Shown: positions 16,898 through 27,982 of the stretch, in pieces
Position numbering within the stretch: the first letter of the stretch is position 1
How the letters are laid out: each line of letters opens with the position of its first letter
Source of the DNA: Adiantum capillus-veneris
Taxonomy: Eukaryota > Streptophyta > Polypodiopsida > Polypodiales > Pteridaceae
DNA length: 37,379 nucleotides
Assembly (NCBI GenBank): GCA_014529385.2
Contig: JABFUD020000248.1
Location: 1-37,379 of the forward strand
Direction of reading: 5' to 3'
Program-made: the position numbers and the translations under genes
Notes under the pieces: generated by a model
What the model was told of the DNA's origin: nothing
Databases searched by the model: none
What the model saw: the letters and a program-made list of their open reading frames with translations, nothing else

Positions 16898-17480
16898 CCA
16901 AATGTAACTGGAAAGATTTCTTGAAACAAGTGAAATATTATTATGGAAGAATAGCACCAAGGACTTGATGCCCTAGCAGTGGGCCAAGTGGGAGTCGATC
17001 GGCGAGATCTATGGAGCAAGGGGGTATCAGAATTCTCAACCCTGTAATTCATGTTGAGGCCTAGTGGGCCAAATTTTTGACATCAACCACTAAGTAGGAC
17101 CATGCATGAACTATTATGAAAAAGGACATGATTGATAAGGCACAACTCTCCTCGGATGGCAGTCAGTTGAAAAACCTTGAGGTGCATGACAAACTACTTA
17201 CCCCGCGGTGGACGAGACTAAGACTTGGAGGCACAACATGCAAGCTAGTACGGAAATGTACTAAACAGAGACTTTGGAGTGGAAAGAGCTAACAAGGTAT
17301 TTTCAAAAGTCCATTACTCATTGGTCTCCTTGGTTGTCTAAAATAGGATGCATCCTTTTGAGCCCATTTTGAGTGAAATAGCTAGAAAATTCAATAACAA
17401 AGGGCTCAACATAGACAACGTCACTCACACATTAGGGAATTTGGGAGGTCATTTGGAGGGCCTTATTGAGGAGAGAGAAA
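16898..17480 (+). pseudogene. LINE remnant, 3' segment
   Basis: Continuation of the plus-strand LINE after the copia insertion. WKDFLKQVKYYYG is followed, after frame changes, by GGIRILNPVIHVEA, which corresponds to the GGLGI.N....N.AL segment of plant LINE RTs after the thumb. Beyond about 17250 the match fades (KGLNIDNVTHTLGNLGGHLEGLI at about 17400-17465 is open but unrecognised). Stops are frequent. No poly(A) tail is obvious. Confidence 0.6.
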
Positions 17481-17773
17481 AGGAGGCGCATCCAATAAAC
17501 AACAAGCCAAGGTAACATAGAAATAGTAAGAAATAAATCAAAAGATGCAAAAGAAAGAGAAGAACATGAGGTGAAACCTTGTTTTTACGGCATTGAACGT
17601 ATCTATATGTGTGGGCCCAGGGTCTGAATGTAGTTATGGTATTGAAAGACAGCTATGATACTGTATCATTCTCGTGCCACCAAAAGCTCTTGCTCCATTA
17701 ACCAAGCACTCAAAACCGAATTTCCCTCCATTGGAAGCAAGTTCACGCTTTCTTCTACCACTCAGAAAGAGCC

Positions 17774-18615
17774 ATGGTTTCTTCTTCTTCTTCTTTGTGC
17801 CCTAACAGCTGTAGGGGGTTTTGTGCTCTCTCCCCAGTCAACCTCGCCATTAGTCTCCCAAGGAGGCCAAGTAGCACCATAAGCTCTACCACTATCTCAA
17901 ACTCCATCAATATAGATAGTCAATGGCAACAACATACAATATACAAAGGTTCTTGGGTTCTTATACAACCAAGAAGGAGGAAAAGATACTCAACAACAAA
18001 TCTATCTCGTTCAGCATGGAAAGCACGAGTGCTAGATTTCAAAGTGGAGGTGGGCAAGAAAACTGTTACGGAGGTTTTGGTACATCATGTCTATAGTCAC
18101 TCCGATGTGATTGCTAATGGCAGAGATGTCTCATTGGCTTATCATCCTTCATGCAACCGTGAGTGTGTTCATATCCTTCCATCTCTATTCTTTCTTTTAG
18201 ACCTTATTGTCCTCTTTATTTCGTTTTTCTTTTGAAAAGGTAGAACAATATTAAAAGAGCATGATCAATTTCTCATAAGTTCCTCATTTGTTTCAATAGT
18301 TAGACTAGGTGTCTATTACATTTTGTTGTTGCAATTTCAGATGTCTATCCTTCATCATACAACCACGTTGACATTGGTGTTTTATAGTATGATGGAAGAA
18401 CTAGCAAGAGTCTTGCAGATGAGGGGATTTTCTTCTACGAGCATTTCTACCAACTCAACCAAAAAAATAAAAAAGGTAATCTGGTTAAACTCCCTCTCCT
18501 ACCAATTGGAGTTGTATTGATTGGCCAATCCCAGACACCACCGTGTCTGAAGCTCTCAGAAGCAAGCTATTAGGGATGTGTAGAGGTCCCTACAAAATTC
18601 AGTGCCCACTAAATT
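17774..18615 (+). pseudogene. Host gene of unknown function, 5' exons, possibly plastid-targeted
   Basis: The ATG at 17774 (context CCATGG) opens MVSSSSSLCPNSCRG..., a Ser/Arg-rich, acid-poor N-terminus like a chloroplast transit peptide. Exon 1 runs to the donor C|GTGAG near 18160, with LDFKVEVGKKTVTEVLVHHVYSH as its most protein-like part. A roughly 180-bp intron ends at TTTCAG near 18340. Exon 2 then reads HVYPSSYNHVDIGVL, an in-frame TAG, YDGRTSKSLADEGIFFYEHF and LPLLPIGVVLIGQSQTP, in phase with exon 1, followed by two more stops before the chromovirus target site. A second intron beginning at AAAAAGGTAATC (about 18472) is possible. I do not recognise the family. The stops suggest a pseudogene unless the last part is intronic. 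Confidence 0.5.
18611..18615. repeat. Target site duplication AAATT, left copy (chromovirus)
   Basis: AAATT precedes the TGTAACATT start of the left LTR and recurs at 27491-27495 right after the right LTR. Confidence 0.85.
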
Positions 18616-19280
18616 TGTAACATTCAATGGCCTTGTAACTTGTGTGTAGCGGAAAATAGCATGACCATAGTGAGCATTTAATTAGAATAGATTCCTAATG
18701 AGAATAACAAGAGTGCTTGGGTGGAGAGAGCAACAAAAACATAAAACCTAGTTAGATAGCATGAACAATACTTCAAAAGAGAGAGAAATTATGCAATTAA
18801 CAACACTTGAGGACAGGATTTGCATGGAGCCGGTCCCCCCTCCAAAAGTCTTTTTATTATGGTTTCCCCCCATCAAGAGAGACATTTTACAATACAATTC
18901 TTTGTCTTCCTTCAATACTAGCTAGTGCTATGAAGATGGAAACTTCAAGCACTAATCACAACACTTATTAAACACAACATCAATTCCCTCACGCTCTCAG
19001 ACCCAAGACCTCACACACCTTCGAAGATAGTAAGAGCTAGCGGGGTATGAGAGTAGATTGAGAGGAAGAAGGAGTATTCTTACGAGAAAGATATACATCT
19101 CCTCACATAATCACTCTTATTAGCATAGCTTAGCTTAGTAATTAGCATGGTAGAGGAGATGAGCATGCATTGAAGCTTGGCTCTTGGTTGGATTTGCATC
19201 ACAAAGCCAAGAGTTGTTGGTGTAGGCCTCCCTTCTCACAAGCTTGGAGTAGGTGGTAAGCTTTTCATTAAAGCTTGAGA

Positions 19281-19282
<2 letters not shown>

Positions 19283-19357
<75 letters not shown>
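19283..19357. repeat. (GA)n microsatellite inside the 3' LTR
   Basis: About 75 bp of uninterrupted GA. The matching place in the 5' LTR (about 26563-26573) has only GAGAGAGAGAG. Confidence 0.95.
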
Positions 19358-19359
<2 letters not shown>

Positions 19360-19876
19360 TTCTTGCTTCACACATTGATTATGTGAGTGTGTAAGTGAAT
19401 AATCTGTTGAGAAAATCATCCCCCTCTCTCTCTTGGTCTACCCCCCTTGCTAATTGCTCATGATACAGCCCTATTGGACCTCCCCAGGCCTAGCCAATGG
19501 AAATTAAGTAGCATAAGTGATAGTCTTTTGACATGTGTCCCCATTTCCCTTTTGTGAGAGTTTTTTCTAATTAATTAATGCAACTAAACTCTCATTGTAC
19601 CCCTTTGTCTCCTAGCCAATAGGAATCAGGCAAGCCATTGGGCTGTTGAATGCTCATTGGACCCCTTGGGAGACTGTTCAATAGTCTTCTAGAGAGATTA
19701 ATTCCTATTGGTTCTTTTATTAAGTGTTTTTAAATTAATTAAACTAGACTTAATCTAGCCTAATTCTCATTGGTCCACCTCCAAGGCCATCCAATAGGAT
19801 TTGAGTACACCTTGAGGGCATCTGGGCTAGGGAGCTGACATGTGTCCCTCTTTTTCCCTTGTGTACAAAGGAAGCT

Positions 19877-19897
19877 TGTGTGTGTGTGTGTGTGTGT
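19877..19897. repeat. (GT)n microsatellite inside the 3' LTR
   Basis: A short GT run also present, slightly shorter, in the 5' LTR at about 27090-27109. Confidence 0.9.
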
Positions 19898-20241
19898 TTC
19901 TCTCTCATCCCCTACTTCTTTGGCTCGCCCCCTCCTTTGTAGGGCTTGAGAAAGACTTTTGGGATACACACAAAGCATCCAATTTTCCTAGGCTTTTGAC
20001 CTTTGGACACAACCTTTGAATTTTGGAAGTCTTAATGGGCTGAACCTTAGGGTCTTTTAATCCCATTGTTGTACATTGCTCTTTTGCAGATAGCCCCCCC
20101 TTTGGATCCCTATTTTCCCTCCTTTGGATCCCTACTATGGCCGGTCTTCTAGCTTTTTCTCCCCTGGCACTTCCCCATATTAAATGATCAGTTTAACATG
20201 AGAAAATCATTTAGGAGAATCGGATATTGATTATTATGACA

Positions 20242-20254
20242 TTACCACTGTCTT
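20242..20254 (-). promoter_or_regulatory. Degenerate polypurine tract (chromovirus)
   Basis: On the minus strand AAGACAGTGGTAA lies directly before the TG start of the 3' LTR. It is purine-rich with interruptions, consistent with a mutated PPT. The interval 20255-20596 between it and the end of Pol holds no coding sequence I can support. Confidence 0.5.
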
Positions 20255-20596
20255 GAAATCATAGTCGTCCTCGACTATGGGGTAGAGAAGATAAAGCATA
20301 TTCTTTAGTCCTTTTTCCTAGCGGGTAGAGGATCCCTATGTTACCCTACGACATCGTTCCAGAATGGATGACTAGTCCATTTGGTGCTTCAGAGCCTAAG
20401 TTGTCACAAGCATGTCTGCACATTAGTCCTATCAATCTTCCATAGTAGAGTGACAAGCTCTACTTGGTGTTCGGGAGACGTCCTCTCCGCAAACTTGATC
20501 TAAACATGCATACTACTTCATTTTTGTGAAGAATAAAGAAAAAGAGAGTCTTATAAGCCAAAAACACTTTGTTCATTTTAACATTTGTACATCTGC

Positions 20597-20946
20597 TTAC
20601 TCTTGGGAAGCATTGTAAGCATTGACAAGGTTTAGGTTATCCTTTAATTGTATGCCTTGTATCCATCTAGCATCTTCAAAAGGATAATTCTTAAACTTAA
20701 TAAGATATCGTCGGATAGTCTTACCCCCTCTTAGTATCTTGTCTTCATGTCGGAGGATGGAGTGAGGCTGCAGCACCTCTTCTTGGTCCTTGATGTCCGG
20801 TGGGTCTTCAATATTAGGTTCTTGAGGTGGCTCTCTTTGTAAGGCTTTAATAGGCTCACATGAAAAGCAGTGTATGAGCCAATGGCTAGGCAACTTGACC
20901 TGATAGTCCATCTCATTGATTGGCCTAAGAATCTAGAAGGGACCAT
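20597..20946 (-). pseudogene. Integrase C-terminus with chromodomain-like module
   Basis: Two overlapping minus-strand frames. The first gives the integrase tail (ending FHVSLLKPYKESHLKNL); the second gives ILRHEDKILRGGKTIRRYLIKFKNYPFEDARWI followed by an acidic/Asn-rich end. The KFKNYPFEDARW segment matches the VKWKNYPxxxATWE core of retrotransposon chromodomains, which read histone marks to direct integration. A frame change joins the two near 20850. Confidence 0.75.
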
Positions 20947-21015
20947 AGTACCTTTTTGCTAACTTAGCATACTATTTTCGTGTCCCATACGATTCTTGCC
21001 CATCATGTGCCTTAA

Positions 21016-21889
21016 TCAAGCCTTGGAAAATTTGAGTAAGACCCAATCATTTTCTTTAAAGGCCTTGGTCTCTTCTGTGCTTGTGAGCAGCAGCCTTTTG
21101 CCTTTGCAGAGAGATAGAGATAGCATCCTTAATCTTTTGGAAAGATTCTTGTAGGTCTCGTCTATACTCATCTGCAGCGAAGATCTTCCCATGTACCTTA
21201 AGTAGTAGGGGACTTTTTGATCTTCCCTCAATTACCTCAAAAGGTGCTTTTCCCGTGGAAGTATGTACAGTGTTATTGTAGGCATACTCCACTAAGGGTA
21301 AGTACTTCTCCCATTGGGATCTTTGATCTACTTACGTTACATAGGCTTTTAGTAGATTGAGAATTGTTGGGTTAGCTATTTCACTTTGGCCATCCGTTTG
21401 CGGGTGATATGCCAAAGAGAAATTTAGCCTTGTTCCTAAATTCTCAAAGAGACCCTTGCAAAAAATTAGTGGTCATTTTAGGATCTCTATCCGACATTGT
21501 AGACATTGGCAAGCCATGGTACTTGAAGATTTGTGAAATGAAGAGGGTTGCCATTTGATGGGCCTTGATAGTCTTTTTGACAGGTGTAAAATGAGCTTGT
21601 TTATTGAACCTGACTACTATCGTCCATATTCCCGTATCCCATGGATAGACTTAGGCAATCCAAAGATAAAATCCATGGATATGCTCTTCCTTGGTGAATT
21701 AGGGATTGTCAAAGGTTGAAGAAATCCAGGTTGCTTCCCTTTATCAAACTTTGTCTTTTGGCATACCACACATTTAGAAACATACTCTTGTATGTTTTGT
21801 TTCATGGTCGGCCAATAGAAATATGTTTCAATCCCCTTTAGGGTAGAATTCGCCCCTATGCCCCGCATAAGGAGGAGCATGAGATTCAT
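21016..21889 (-). pseudogene. Chromovirus integrase zinc-binding domain and catalytic core (broken)
   Basis: The minus-strand frame 21889-21617 has the zinc-binding part ETYFYWPTMKQNIQEYVSKCVVCQKTK and the start of the core SMDFIFGLPKS (first catalytic Asp). The middle of the core (21293-21616) is in broken frames. The frame 21292-21056 then has YAYNNTVHTSTGKAPFEV, the conserved segment after the catalytic Glu, and a Lys/Gln-rich helix. At least three frame changes or stops intervene. Confidence 0.82.
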
Positions 21890-22480
21890 ACATTACTTTC
21901 TCACGGAGTGAGTTAGTAATGCATAGTCTATTGCCATAGAGAAGATAACCATCTTGTAAAGTAAATGGTTGCTCTTTCTTCCCTAGTGCAAGGGCTGAAA
22001 TCACATCTCTAAAATTGGGATCAATAGCATACTCATCTATCATAGAATATAGATCATTGTCAATTGCTATGGAAACCGCATTCACTCTCGGTGGTCTTGA
22101 GAGTGCATCGGCTACTTGATTATTCTTGCCAGCAATGTGAGCAATATGAAAATGAAATTGCGAAAGGAAATTTGCCCACCTCATTTGTTTGTCGGAGAGC
22201 TTGGTCTGCGTCATGAAGTACTTAAGACTTTGGTGATCCGTTTGTAAAATGAAAGGAGTCCCCAATAAATAGTGCTTCCATGAGTCTAATGCATGTAGAA
22301 CTGTGAGGAGTTCCTTTTCATACTAGAGCTTGCTCAATAGGGTCGGCCCTTTGACTTTCATAGCCTATGGCATGCCCTTCTTGGAGCAAAACAGCTCCAA
22401 GGCAATCACCACAAGCATCACATTGGACCTCAAATGGCTTTGAGAGATCCGGCAGTGTAAGCACAGGTTGAGAGATGAGC
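21828..22480 (-). pseudogene. Chromovirus RNase H
   Basis: The frame 22265-21828 contains PFILQTDHQSLKYFMTQ, KQMRWANFLSQF and GKNNQVADALSRPP, the C-terminal half of gypsy RNase H with its TDH and ADALSR motifs. It then enters the linker to integrase (YESHAPPYAGHRGEF). The N-terminal half is in broken frames up to about 22480. Confidence 0.85.
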
Positions 22481-23671
22481 TTTTCTTTAAGCTTTTTGAA
22501 AGCATTGTTCTCCTTGGAAGACCATGTGTACCTAACATTTTTCTTTGTTAGGTCATGTAATGGTCTTGCTATTAGTGAAAACTTTTCTATGAAGCATCTT
22601 TAGTATGCACAAATACCTATAAAGCTTCTTAGTGCATGAAGATTTCTTGGTTTAGGCCATCCTTTTATTACCTCTAATTTTGATGGATCCATTTGGATGC
22701 CATCTTGAGATATAATGTGACCTAAATACTAAATCTCTTGTAAGAAAAATTCACTTTTCTTTATTAACATAAAGTTTATTCTTTCATAGAACTTGAAATA
22801 TTACCTGGAGGTGTTGCTTGTGTTCATCTAATGAATTAGAGTAGATGATGATATCATCAAAGAACACTCTAGTAAAGGTTCAATGAGGCCTGAATAGCTT
22901 CTCCATCAAGTGGTTGAATGTGGCCGGTGCATTGGTCAAGCCAAAAGGCATGACAATGTATTTGTAAAGTCCAAACGTAGTACGAAATGTGGTCTTTACA
23001 ATGTCTTGATCAAGTATCCTTATTTGATGATAGCCACTTTTTAGGTCAATCCTACTGAAGTACGTGGACCCTTGTAGCTTATCAAATAGGTCTTCTACCC
23101 ATGGAACGGGAAACCTATTCTTGATAGTGATCCTATTTAGTGCTCTATAGTCGACACACATGTGATATGTGTGGTCTTTGTTTTGCACTAATAGCACAGG
23201 AGAACAAAATGGAGATGAGCTAGGCCTAACCATGCCCTTCTCAACTAACTCATGCACTTGCCGCATAATCTCCTCTTGTTGAGCTTGAGAAACTCTATAA
23301 GGAGGTTTGTTAGGCGGTGAACTTCCTGGAACAAGTTCAATTGCATGGTCATCATTGCCTCGTTTAGGAGGTAGCTCACAAGGGATGTCGTCAATAAAGA
23401 CATCTTGAAATCCCTTGAGAAAATTGGATAACTCTAATTGCTTTTGATTGTGTATATTTTCTTTTTTTAAAACATTAGGTTCATTTTGAAAGTCTTTAAC
23501 AAAAATCATGTACACAAAAATAGAGCTCTTTATTGACTTATCGAAAGCTTGTGTATGTACAATGGGTATGGTGTTACCCATTTGCTTGGCATCTATGTAC
23601 ATATCCTTTTCCCTGAACTTAAAGGAGATTCTCCTTTTAGGGAATTTAAACATTGGTAGCCATGCGATCAA
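22481..23671 (-). pseudogene. Chromovirus reverse transcriptase
   Basis: The open part 23671-22880 (263 aa) begins in the protease-RT linker and contains HELVEKGMVRPSSSPF, MCVDYRALNRITIKNRFPVP, YFSRIDLKSGYHQIRI and MPFGLTNAPATFN. A stop just beyond separates it from the catalytic FFDDIIIYS (about 22830-22855). Fingers and palm are therefore recognisable and the thumb (to about 22481) is in broken frames. The normal catalytic motif is Y/FxDD and is preserved as FFDD. The sequence LPPKRGNDDHAIELVPGSSP is the conserved pre-RT segment of chromovirus-type elements. Confidence 0.9.
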
Positions 23672-24156
23672 ACCATGGTGCCCCTAGGATTACATCCTCA
23701 TGCTTGAGAGGAGAGATAAAGAAGTCATCTTTGTCCACATAGCTTTGGACATGGAGCCTCAATTTCCCGATTAAGGGTGACTGAAGCTTCTTGCCCCTTG
23801 AAAGCACCGTCTACGGTAGGACATCTCCCATCTCGTAAACATGGGCCAAGTCTGTGGATATCAAATTGTGAGTAGAACCAGGGTCAAAGAGAATAAAAGC
23901 ATCATGTTCTCTTACCTTTCCCCAAGCATGGCATAGAGGATATCCTTTGTGGTGAGTTTCCTCCTCTTGGATTTCGACCAAGGTAGCTCTAGGAGGCTCA
24001 TGGTGGGTGTTCTTTTGGGGACAATTCCGATACGCATGCCCTTGCTCGCCGCACTTGAAATAGCGGTTATCCTTGCGATAACGCTCAAGCTCTTCCGGAG
24101 AGAGTTTATTTTTGCCTTTATAAACTTCCTTCTCTTTAGCTTTGTTGGAATTGCCC
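23659..24156 (-). pseudogene. Chromovirus zinc knuckle and protease region
   Basis: Minus-strand reading gives YFKCGEQGHAYRNC (about 24015-24055), a CCHC knuckle whose first Cys is Tyr. FILFDPGSTHNLIS follows (about 23870-23910), a retropepsin active site with DPG instead of D(S/T)G. The region ends GAPWFDRMAT, the equivalent of the closing ILGMDWL segment. The frame is interrupted. The 37-base stretch encoding the last motif is identical to plus-strand 35746-35782. Confidence 0.75.
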
Positions 24157-25486
24157 TTAGGAGACTTTTGGAGATTGTCCTTCCCTGTTTGCCGTGGGCT
24201 TAAAATTTCTTTTAGCCCCCCTGATTCGAGAAGACAACATAGTATGGTGTATAACCGCCGATATGGTGCGTGGCCTTTCAGAGTTGATATACTCTGCCAT
24301 TTCTTCAGTTAAGCTCGCACAAAATTGTTGCTTTTGCTCTCCAAAATCCAACTTCTTGAAGACAGTGGCTTTGAGTTGTAAATCCCAAAACTTGTCTACA
24401 TATTTGTGAATGGATTTGTAGAGGGAGAGCTTCAAGATTCGCCATTCGGTGAGTACTTTGTCTTTGGCATCGGTGGCCAAATATTGCTTCATAATGGAAG
24501 CTCTTAAAGCTTTCCATGTTCGTGGAGCTTCACCGTTGGCCCATAGCTAGACCACCATTGTCTAGCGGACTTTTGAAAGTGCATAGCTACATGGCGTAGC
24601 TTAGAGGACTTCGTGAAGTCCTCATCTCCAAACGCTGCATTGAACTGTTGGATAAAGTCCAAGACTTTGTCCGTAGCACCAAAGGTGCCATCGTAGGTAA
24701 GGAAAGAAATGCTCTTCCCTCCCTCTTTGAACTTCTTGAGTTTGGACGACCTCTTCCACGCAGCATAGGATTTCCTATGGTCTCTTCTTTTTGATGGCTC
24801 AAAGGTTGCACCATCACTTTCTTCAGAAGGTGAATAATTTGAGGAATATGGAGAAGAGGGCGACCTCTTTCTTGCATTTTTCTTGCCTTGATCTTCTTTG
24901 TCTTCACCATTACTTTCATACAAGGAAGAGGATGAAGAAGATGGAGAAGAGGGTGTCCTCTTTCTTGCCTTTTCTTTCTCTTGCTTTTTGTCATCCGTCT
25001 TTGAAGTAGGGTGTGGAGAAGTATGCGATGGTCTTCTCTATTTTGGAGGTGATGGAGAGTCTTTAGCCCTTCGTCTTCGTGGAGCCATCTCCACTGAGGT
25101 GGCAGGAGACTCACTTATTTCTCGTTCCTTTGGTGGGGGCTCTTGAATTCTCCTTTGAGAAGGAGATGCGTAATCAAGGCACAAATTTTTGAGCCCTTCA
25201 TATGGATCCTCTTCTTCTTCCCGAATCGAAGAGAGGCCTCTTTTGGAAGTCTCGCAAGGAGGCTTCCTAGGTGCCCTCTCTTCATAATGGGGAGCTTGGA
25301 GAATCCCATGAGCACGAAACTGCCGTTGCACTTCACTTTGGAGGGATGGATTGCCCATGGCTTGTTGAAGCCTAGAAACAAGATAGCTAACAAGCATCGG
25401 GGCATCATTAGTAGCCTGCTCATTAGCAAAATCAAAGTTATCAACATTAATTTCACTCTCTTTACTATTGTCAACCATTCTAACAA
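24157..25486 (-). pseudogene. Chromovirus Gag
   Basis: Three minus-strand frames. From 25478, MVDNSKESEINVDNFDFANE starts a charged, Ser/Arg/Lys-rich N-terminal region with two imperfect repeats of KKxARKRxPSSP. The frame 24923-24504 contains the capsid start (FLTYDGTFGATDKVLDFIQQFN, HFQKSARQWWSSY), and the frame 24492-24157 its second half (WRILKLSLYKSIHKYVDKFW, FCASLTEEMAEYI). Stops near 25035 and 24505 break it. The ATG at 25478 follows a 400-bp leader and is the likely start. Confidence 0.85.
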
Positions 25487-25881
25487 CTATTAGGTGTAAA
25501 CTTTTTAGGTGTACTTTGGCACTTCAAGCCCTAGTTGCTACTCCTCTTTACCCCTTTAGAAAAATCACTCAAGCTACTGTACCTGTGTCTCAAATACTAT
25601 TAATTGCAAGGAATAGAAGAGAGGGTCATTCAACACCAAAACAACACTGGCTCCTGTCAATCTTCTAATAGCTCAATAGTGGTTAATTCGTAGGCAAGCC
25701 CCGTAGGAATCCACTATTAAGACCATAGCTCTCGACGGTGATGCCCCGTTAACTGCACAAAGGCAAGCGCACTACAAGGCTGAAAAATCCCTATTCTACT
25801 TACTCACATGCAATTAATAATACTAAACATTTATAGCTAGCTTGAGGACCTCCCTTCTTGCATAAGAAAAGATAAAACCTT
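25487..25881 (-). other. Chromovirus untranslated leader
   Basis: 395 bp between PBS and gag; no coding sequence supported. Confidence 0.6.
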
Positions 25882-25896
25882 GTGCTCTGATACCAA
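25882..25896 (-). promoter_or_regulatory. Chromovirus primer-binding site (initiator Met-tRNA)
   Basis: TTGGTATCAGAGCAC on the minus strand directly abuts the 5' LTR. Standard initiator-Met PBS. Confidence 0.9.
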
Positions 25897-27490
25897 TGTA
25901 ACATTTAATGGCCAAGTAACTTGTGTGTAGCGGAAAATAGCATGAACATAGTGAGCATTTCATTAGAATAGATTCCTAATGAGAATAACAAGAGTGCTTG
26001 GGTGGAGAGAGCAACAAAAAAGCATAACACCTAGTTAGATAGCATGAAAAATACTTCAAAAGAGAGATAAATTAAGCAATTGACAATAGTTGAGGACCGG
26101 ATTTGCATGGATCCAGTCCCCCCTCCAAAAGGCTTTGTATTATGGTTTCTCCCATCAAGAGAGACATTTTACAATACAATTCTTTGTGTTCCTTTAATAC
26201 TATCTAGTGCTATGAAGATGGAAACTTCAAGCACTAAGAACAACACTTATTAAACACAACATCAATTCCCTCACAGTCTCAGACTCAAGACATCACACAC
26301 CTTCGAAGATGGTGAGAGCTAGCGGGGTATGAGAGTAGATTGAGAGGAAGAAGGAGTATTCTTACGAGAAAGATATACATCTCCTCACATAATCACTCTT
26401 ATTAGCATAGCTTAGCTTAATTAGCATGGTAGAGGATATGAGCATGCATTGAAGCTTGGCTCTTGGTTAATTTTGCATCACAAAGCTAAGAGTTGTTGGT
26501 GTAGGCCTCCCCTTCTCACAAGCTTGGAGTAGGTGGTAAGCTTTCCATTAAAGCTTGAGAAGGAGAGAGAGAGTCTTCTGCTTCACACATTGATTGTGTG
26601 AGTGTGTAAGTGAATAATCCCTTGAGAAAATCAGCCCCCTCTCTCTCTCTTGGTCGACCCCCCTTGCTAATTGCTCATGCTATGGCCCTATTGGACCTCC
26701 CCAGGCCTAGCCAATGGAAATTAAGCATCATATGTGATAGTCTTTTGACATGTGTCCCCATTTACCTTTTGTGAGAGCTTTTTCTAATTAATTAATGCAA
26801 CTAAACTCTCATTGTACCCCTTTGTCTCCTAGCCAATAGGAATCAGGCAAGTCATTGGGCTGTTGAATGCTCATTGGACCCCTTGGGTGACTGTTGAATA
26901 GTCTTCTAGAGAGCTTAGTTCCTATTGGTTCTTTTAATAAGTGTTTTTAAATTAATTAAACTAGAGTTACTCTAGCCTAATGATCATTGGTCCACCTCCA
27001 AGGCCATCCAATAGGATTTGAGTACACCTTGAGGGCATCTGGGCTAGGGAGCTGACATGTGTCCCTCTTTCCCTTGTGTACAAAGGAAGCTTGTGTGTGT
27101 GTGTGTGTGAGTTTCTCTCTCATCCCCTACTTCTTGGGCTCACCCCCTCCTTTGTAGGGCTTGAGAAAGACTTTTGGGACAGACATAAAGCGTCCAATTT
27201 TCCTAGGCTTTTGACCTTTGGACACAACCTTTGAATCTTGGAACCTTAGCATTTTGGAAGTCTTAATGGGCTGAACCTTAGGGTCTTTTAAGCCCATTGT
27301 TGCACATTGATCTTTTGTAGATGGCCCCCCCCTTTGGATTCCTATTTTCCCTCCTTTGTGTCCCTACGGTGACCTGTCTGCTAGCTTAACCAATATTCTA
27401 GCCTTTTCTCCCCTCGCACTTCCCCATATTAAATGATCAGTTTAACATGAGAAAATCATTTAGGAGAATTAGATATTGATTATTATGAAA
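25897..27490 (-). repeat. Chromovirus 5' LTR (1594 bp)
   Basis: Partner of 18616-20241. The inner end is TGTAACATT beside the PBS. The outer end reads ATTATGAAA, so the terminal CA of the plus strand has mutated to AA, as judged from the partner and from the AAATT duplication. Confidence 0.9.
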
Positions 27491-27495
27491 AAATT
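27491..27495. repeat. Target site duplication AAATT, right copy (chromovirus)
   Basis: Identical to 18611-18615 and positioned directly after the LTR. Confidence 0.85.
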
Positions 27496-27982
27496 GGTGA
27501 AGATTGCTATTTTTTGTCCTATAAGTTTATTTGTGGAACTATTTCACACCTGCCACATACATGTTTCAAAGACAATGCTGGTATGTAAATCTCTAGATGC
27601 TTGCTTCTGTGACAAGCTGCTTGATAGAGGGTGGTATGTTAAAGAGGTGGACGACATACATTGTGAGGTTTCACTAGACACTTTGGTGGACAAGTACATG
27701 ATCGGCACACAGTCCCTTCTTATGTCCTTCTGGTACCAGGGCTCTCAAATTGTTGCAAGCTACTCTAAGTTTATTCGTATTGATCAAGAGTCAGCAGGCC
27801 TGGAGAACAATGGTATCATAGATGTGGAGGTATTTGACAAAGAGCTCAACCTTGTGACAATGGTCACAATAAGAGATCAATGCAACCTTGTGCACCTTCA
27901 ACACAACATCATGGACAAGTCCGCGAAGAACAAGCCCTCACTGTTCTATTTCTTAATCGGTGCAAACAAAGTAATGCAATGA
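27491..27982 (+). pseudogene. Host coding segment of unknown function, right of the chromovirus
   Basis: A plus-strand open frame from the insertion point to a stop at 27980-27982, about 160 codons. Protein-like parts are LDACFCDKLLDRGWYVKEVDD, MIGTQSLLMSFWYQGSQIV, NGIIDVEVFDKELNLVTMVT and the C-terminal PSLFYFLIGANKVMQ. I do not recognise the family. It probably is the 3' part of the gene whose 5' exons lie at 17774-18615, since both flank the same insertion on the same strand. The true exon start may be an acceptor such as CTATAAG near 27520. AATGAATATATA at 28048-28059 could be part of a 3' end signal, but that is weak. Confidence 0.5.

Larger units (their letters stand above)
18616..20241 (-). 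repeat. Chromovirus 3' LTR (1626 bp)
   Basis: Starts TGTAACATTCAATGG and ends ATTATGACA (TG...CA). It aligns along its length with 25897-27490. The main length difference is a (GA)n expansion at 19283-19357, reduced to about 10 bp in the other copy; several small indels make up the rest. Confidence 0.93.
18616..27490 (-). mobile_element. Ty3/gypsy chromovirus-like retrotransposon, full length but decayed
   Basis: Minus-strand element of 8875 bp with LTRs at 18616-20241 and 25897-27490 and a 5-bp target duplication. On the minus strand it has 5' LTR, initiator-Met PBS touching the LTR, leader, gag, PR, RT, RNase H, integrase, a chromodomain-like C-terminus, weak PPT and 3' LTR. Stops and frameshifts occur in every domain. 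The zinc knuckle and protease active sites have lost key residues, so it is not autonomous. Confidence 0.93.

Noticed and set aside
17655-17882. Upstream plus-strand frame starting at 17655 as the start of the host gene
   Set aside because: It runs in a different frame and ends at 17882. The ATG at 17774 gives a longer frame with a transit-peptide-like start and a good splice donor in phase with the next exon.
24898-25146. Plus-strand frame opposite the chromovirus gag, with Glu/Asp-rich sequence
   Set aside because: Antisense of the low-complexity Ser/Arg-rich Gag N-terminus.
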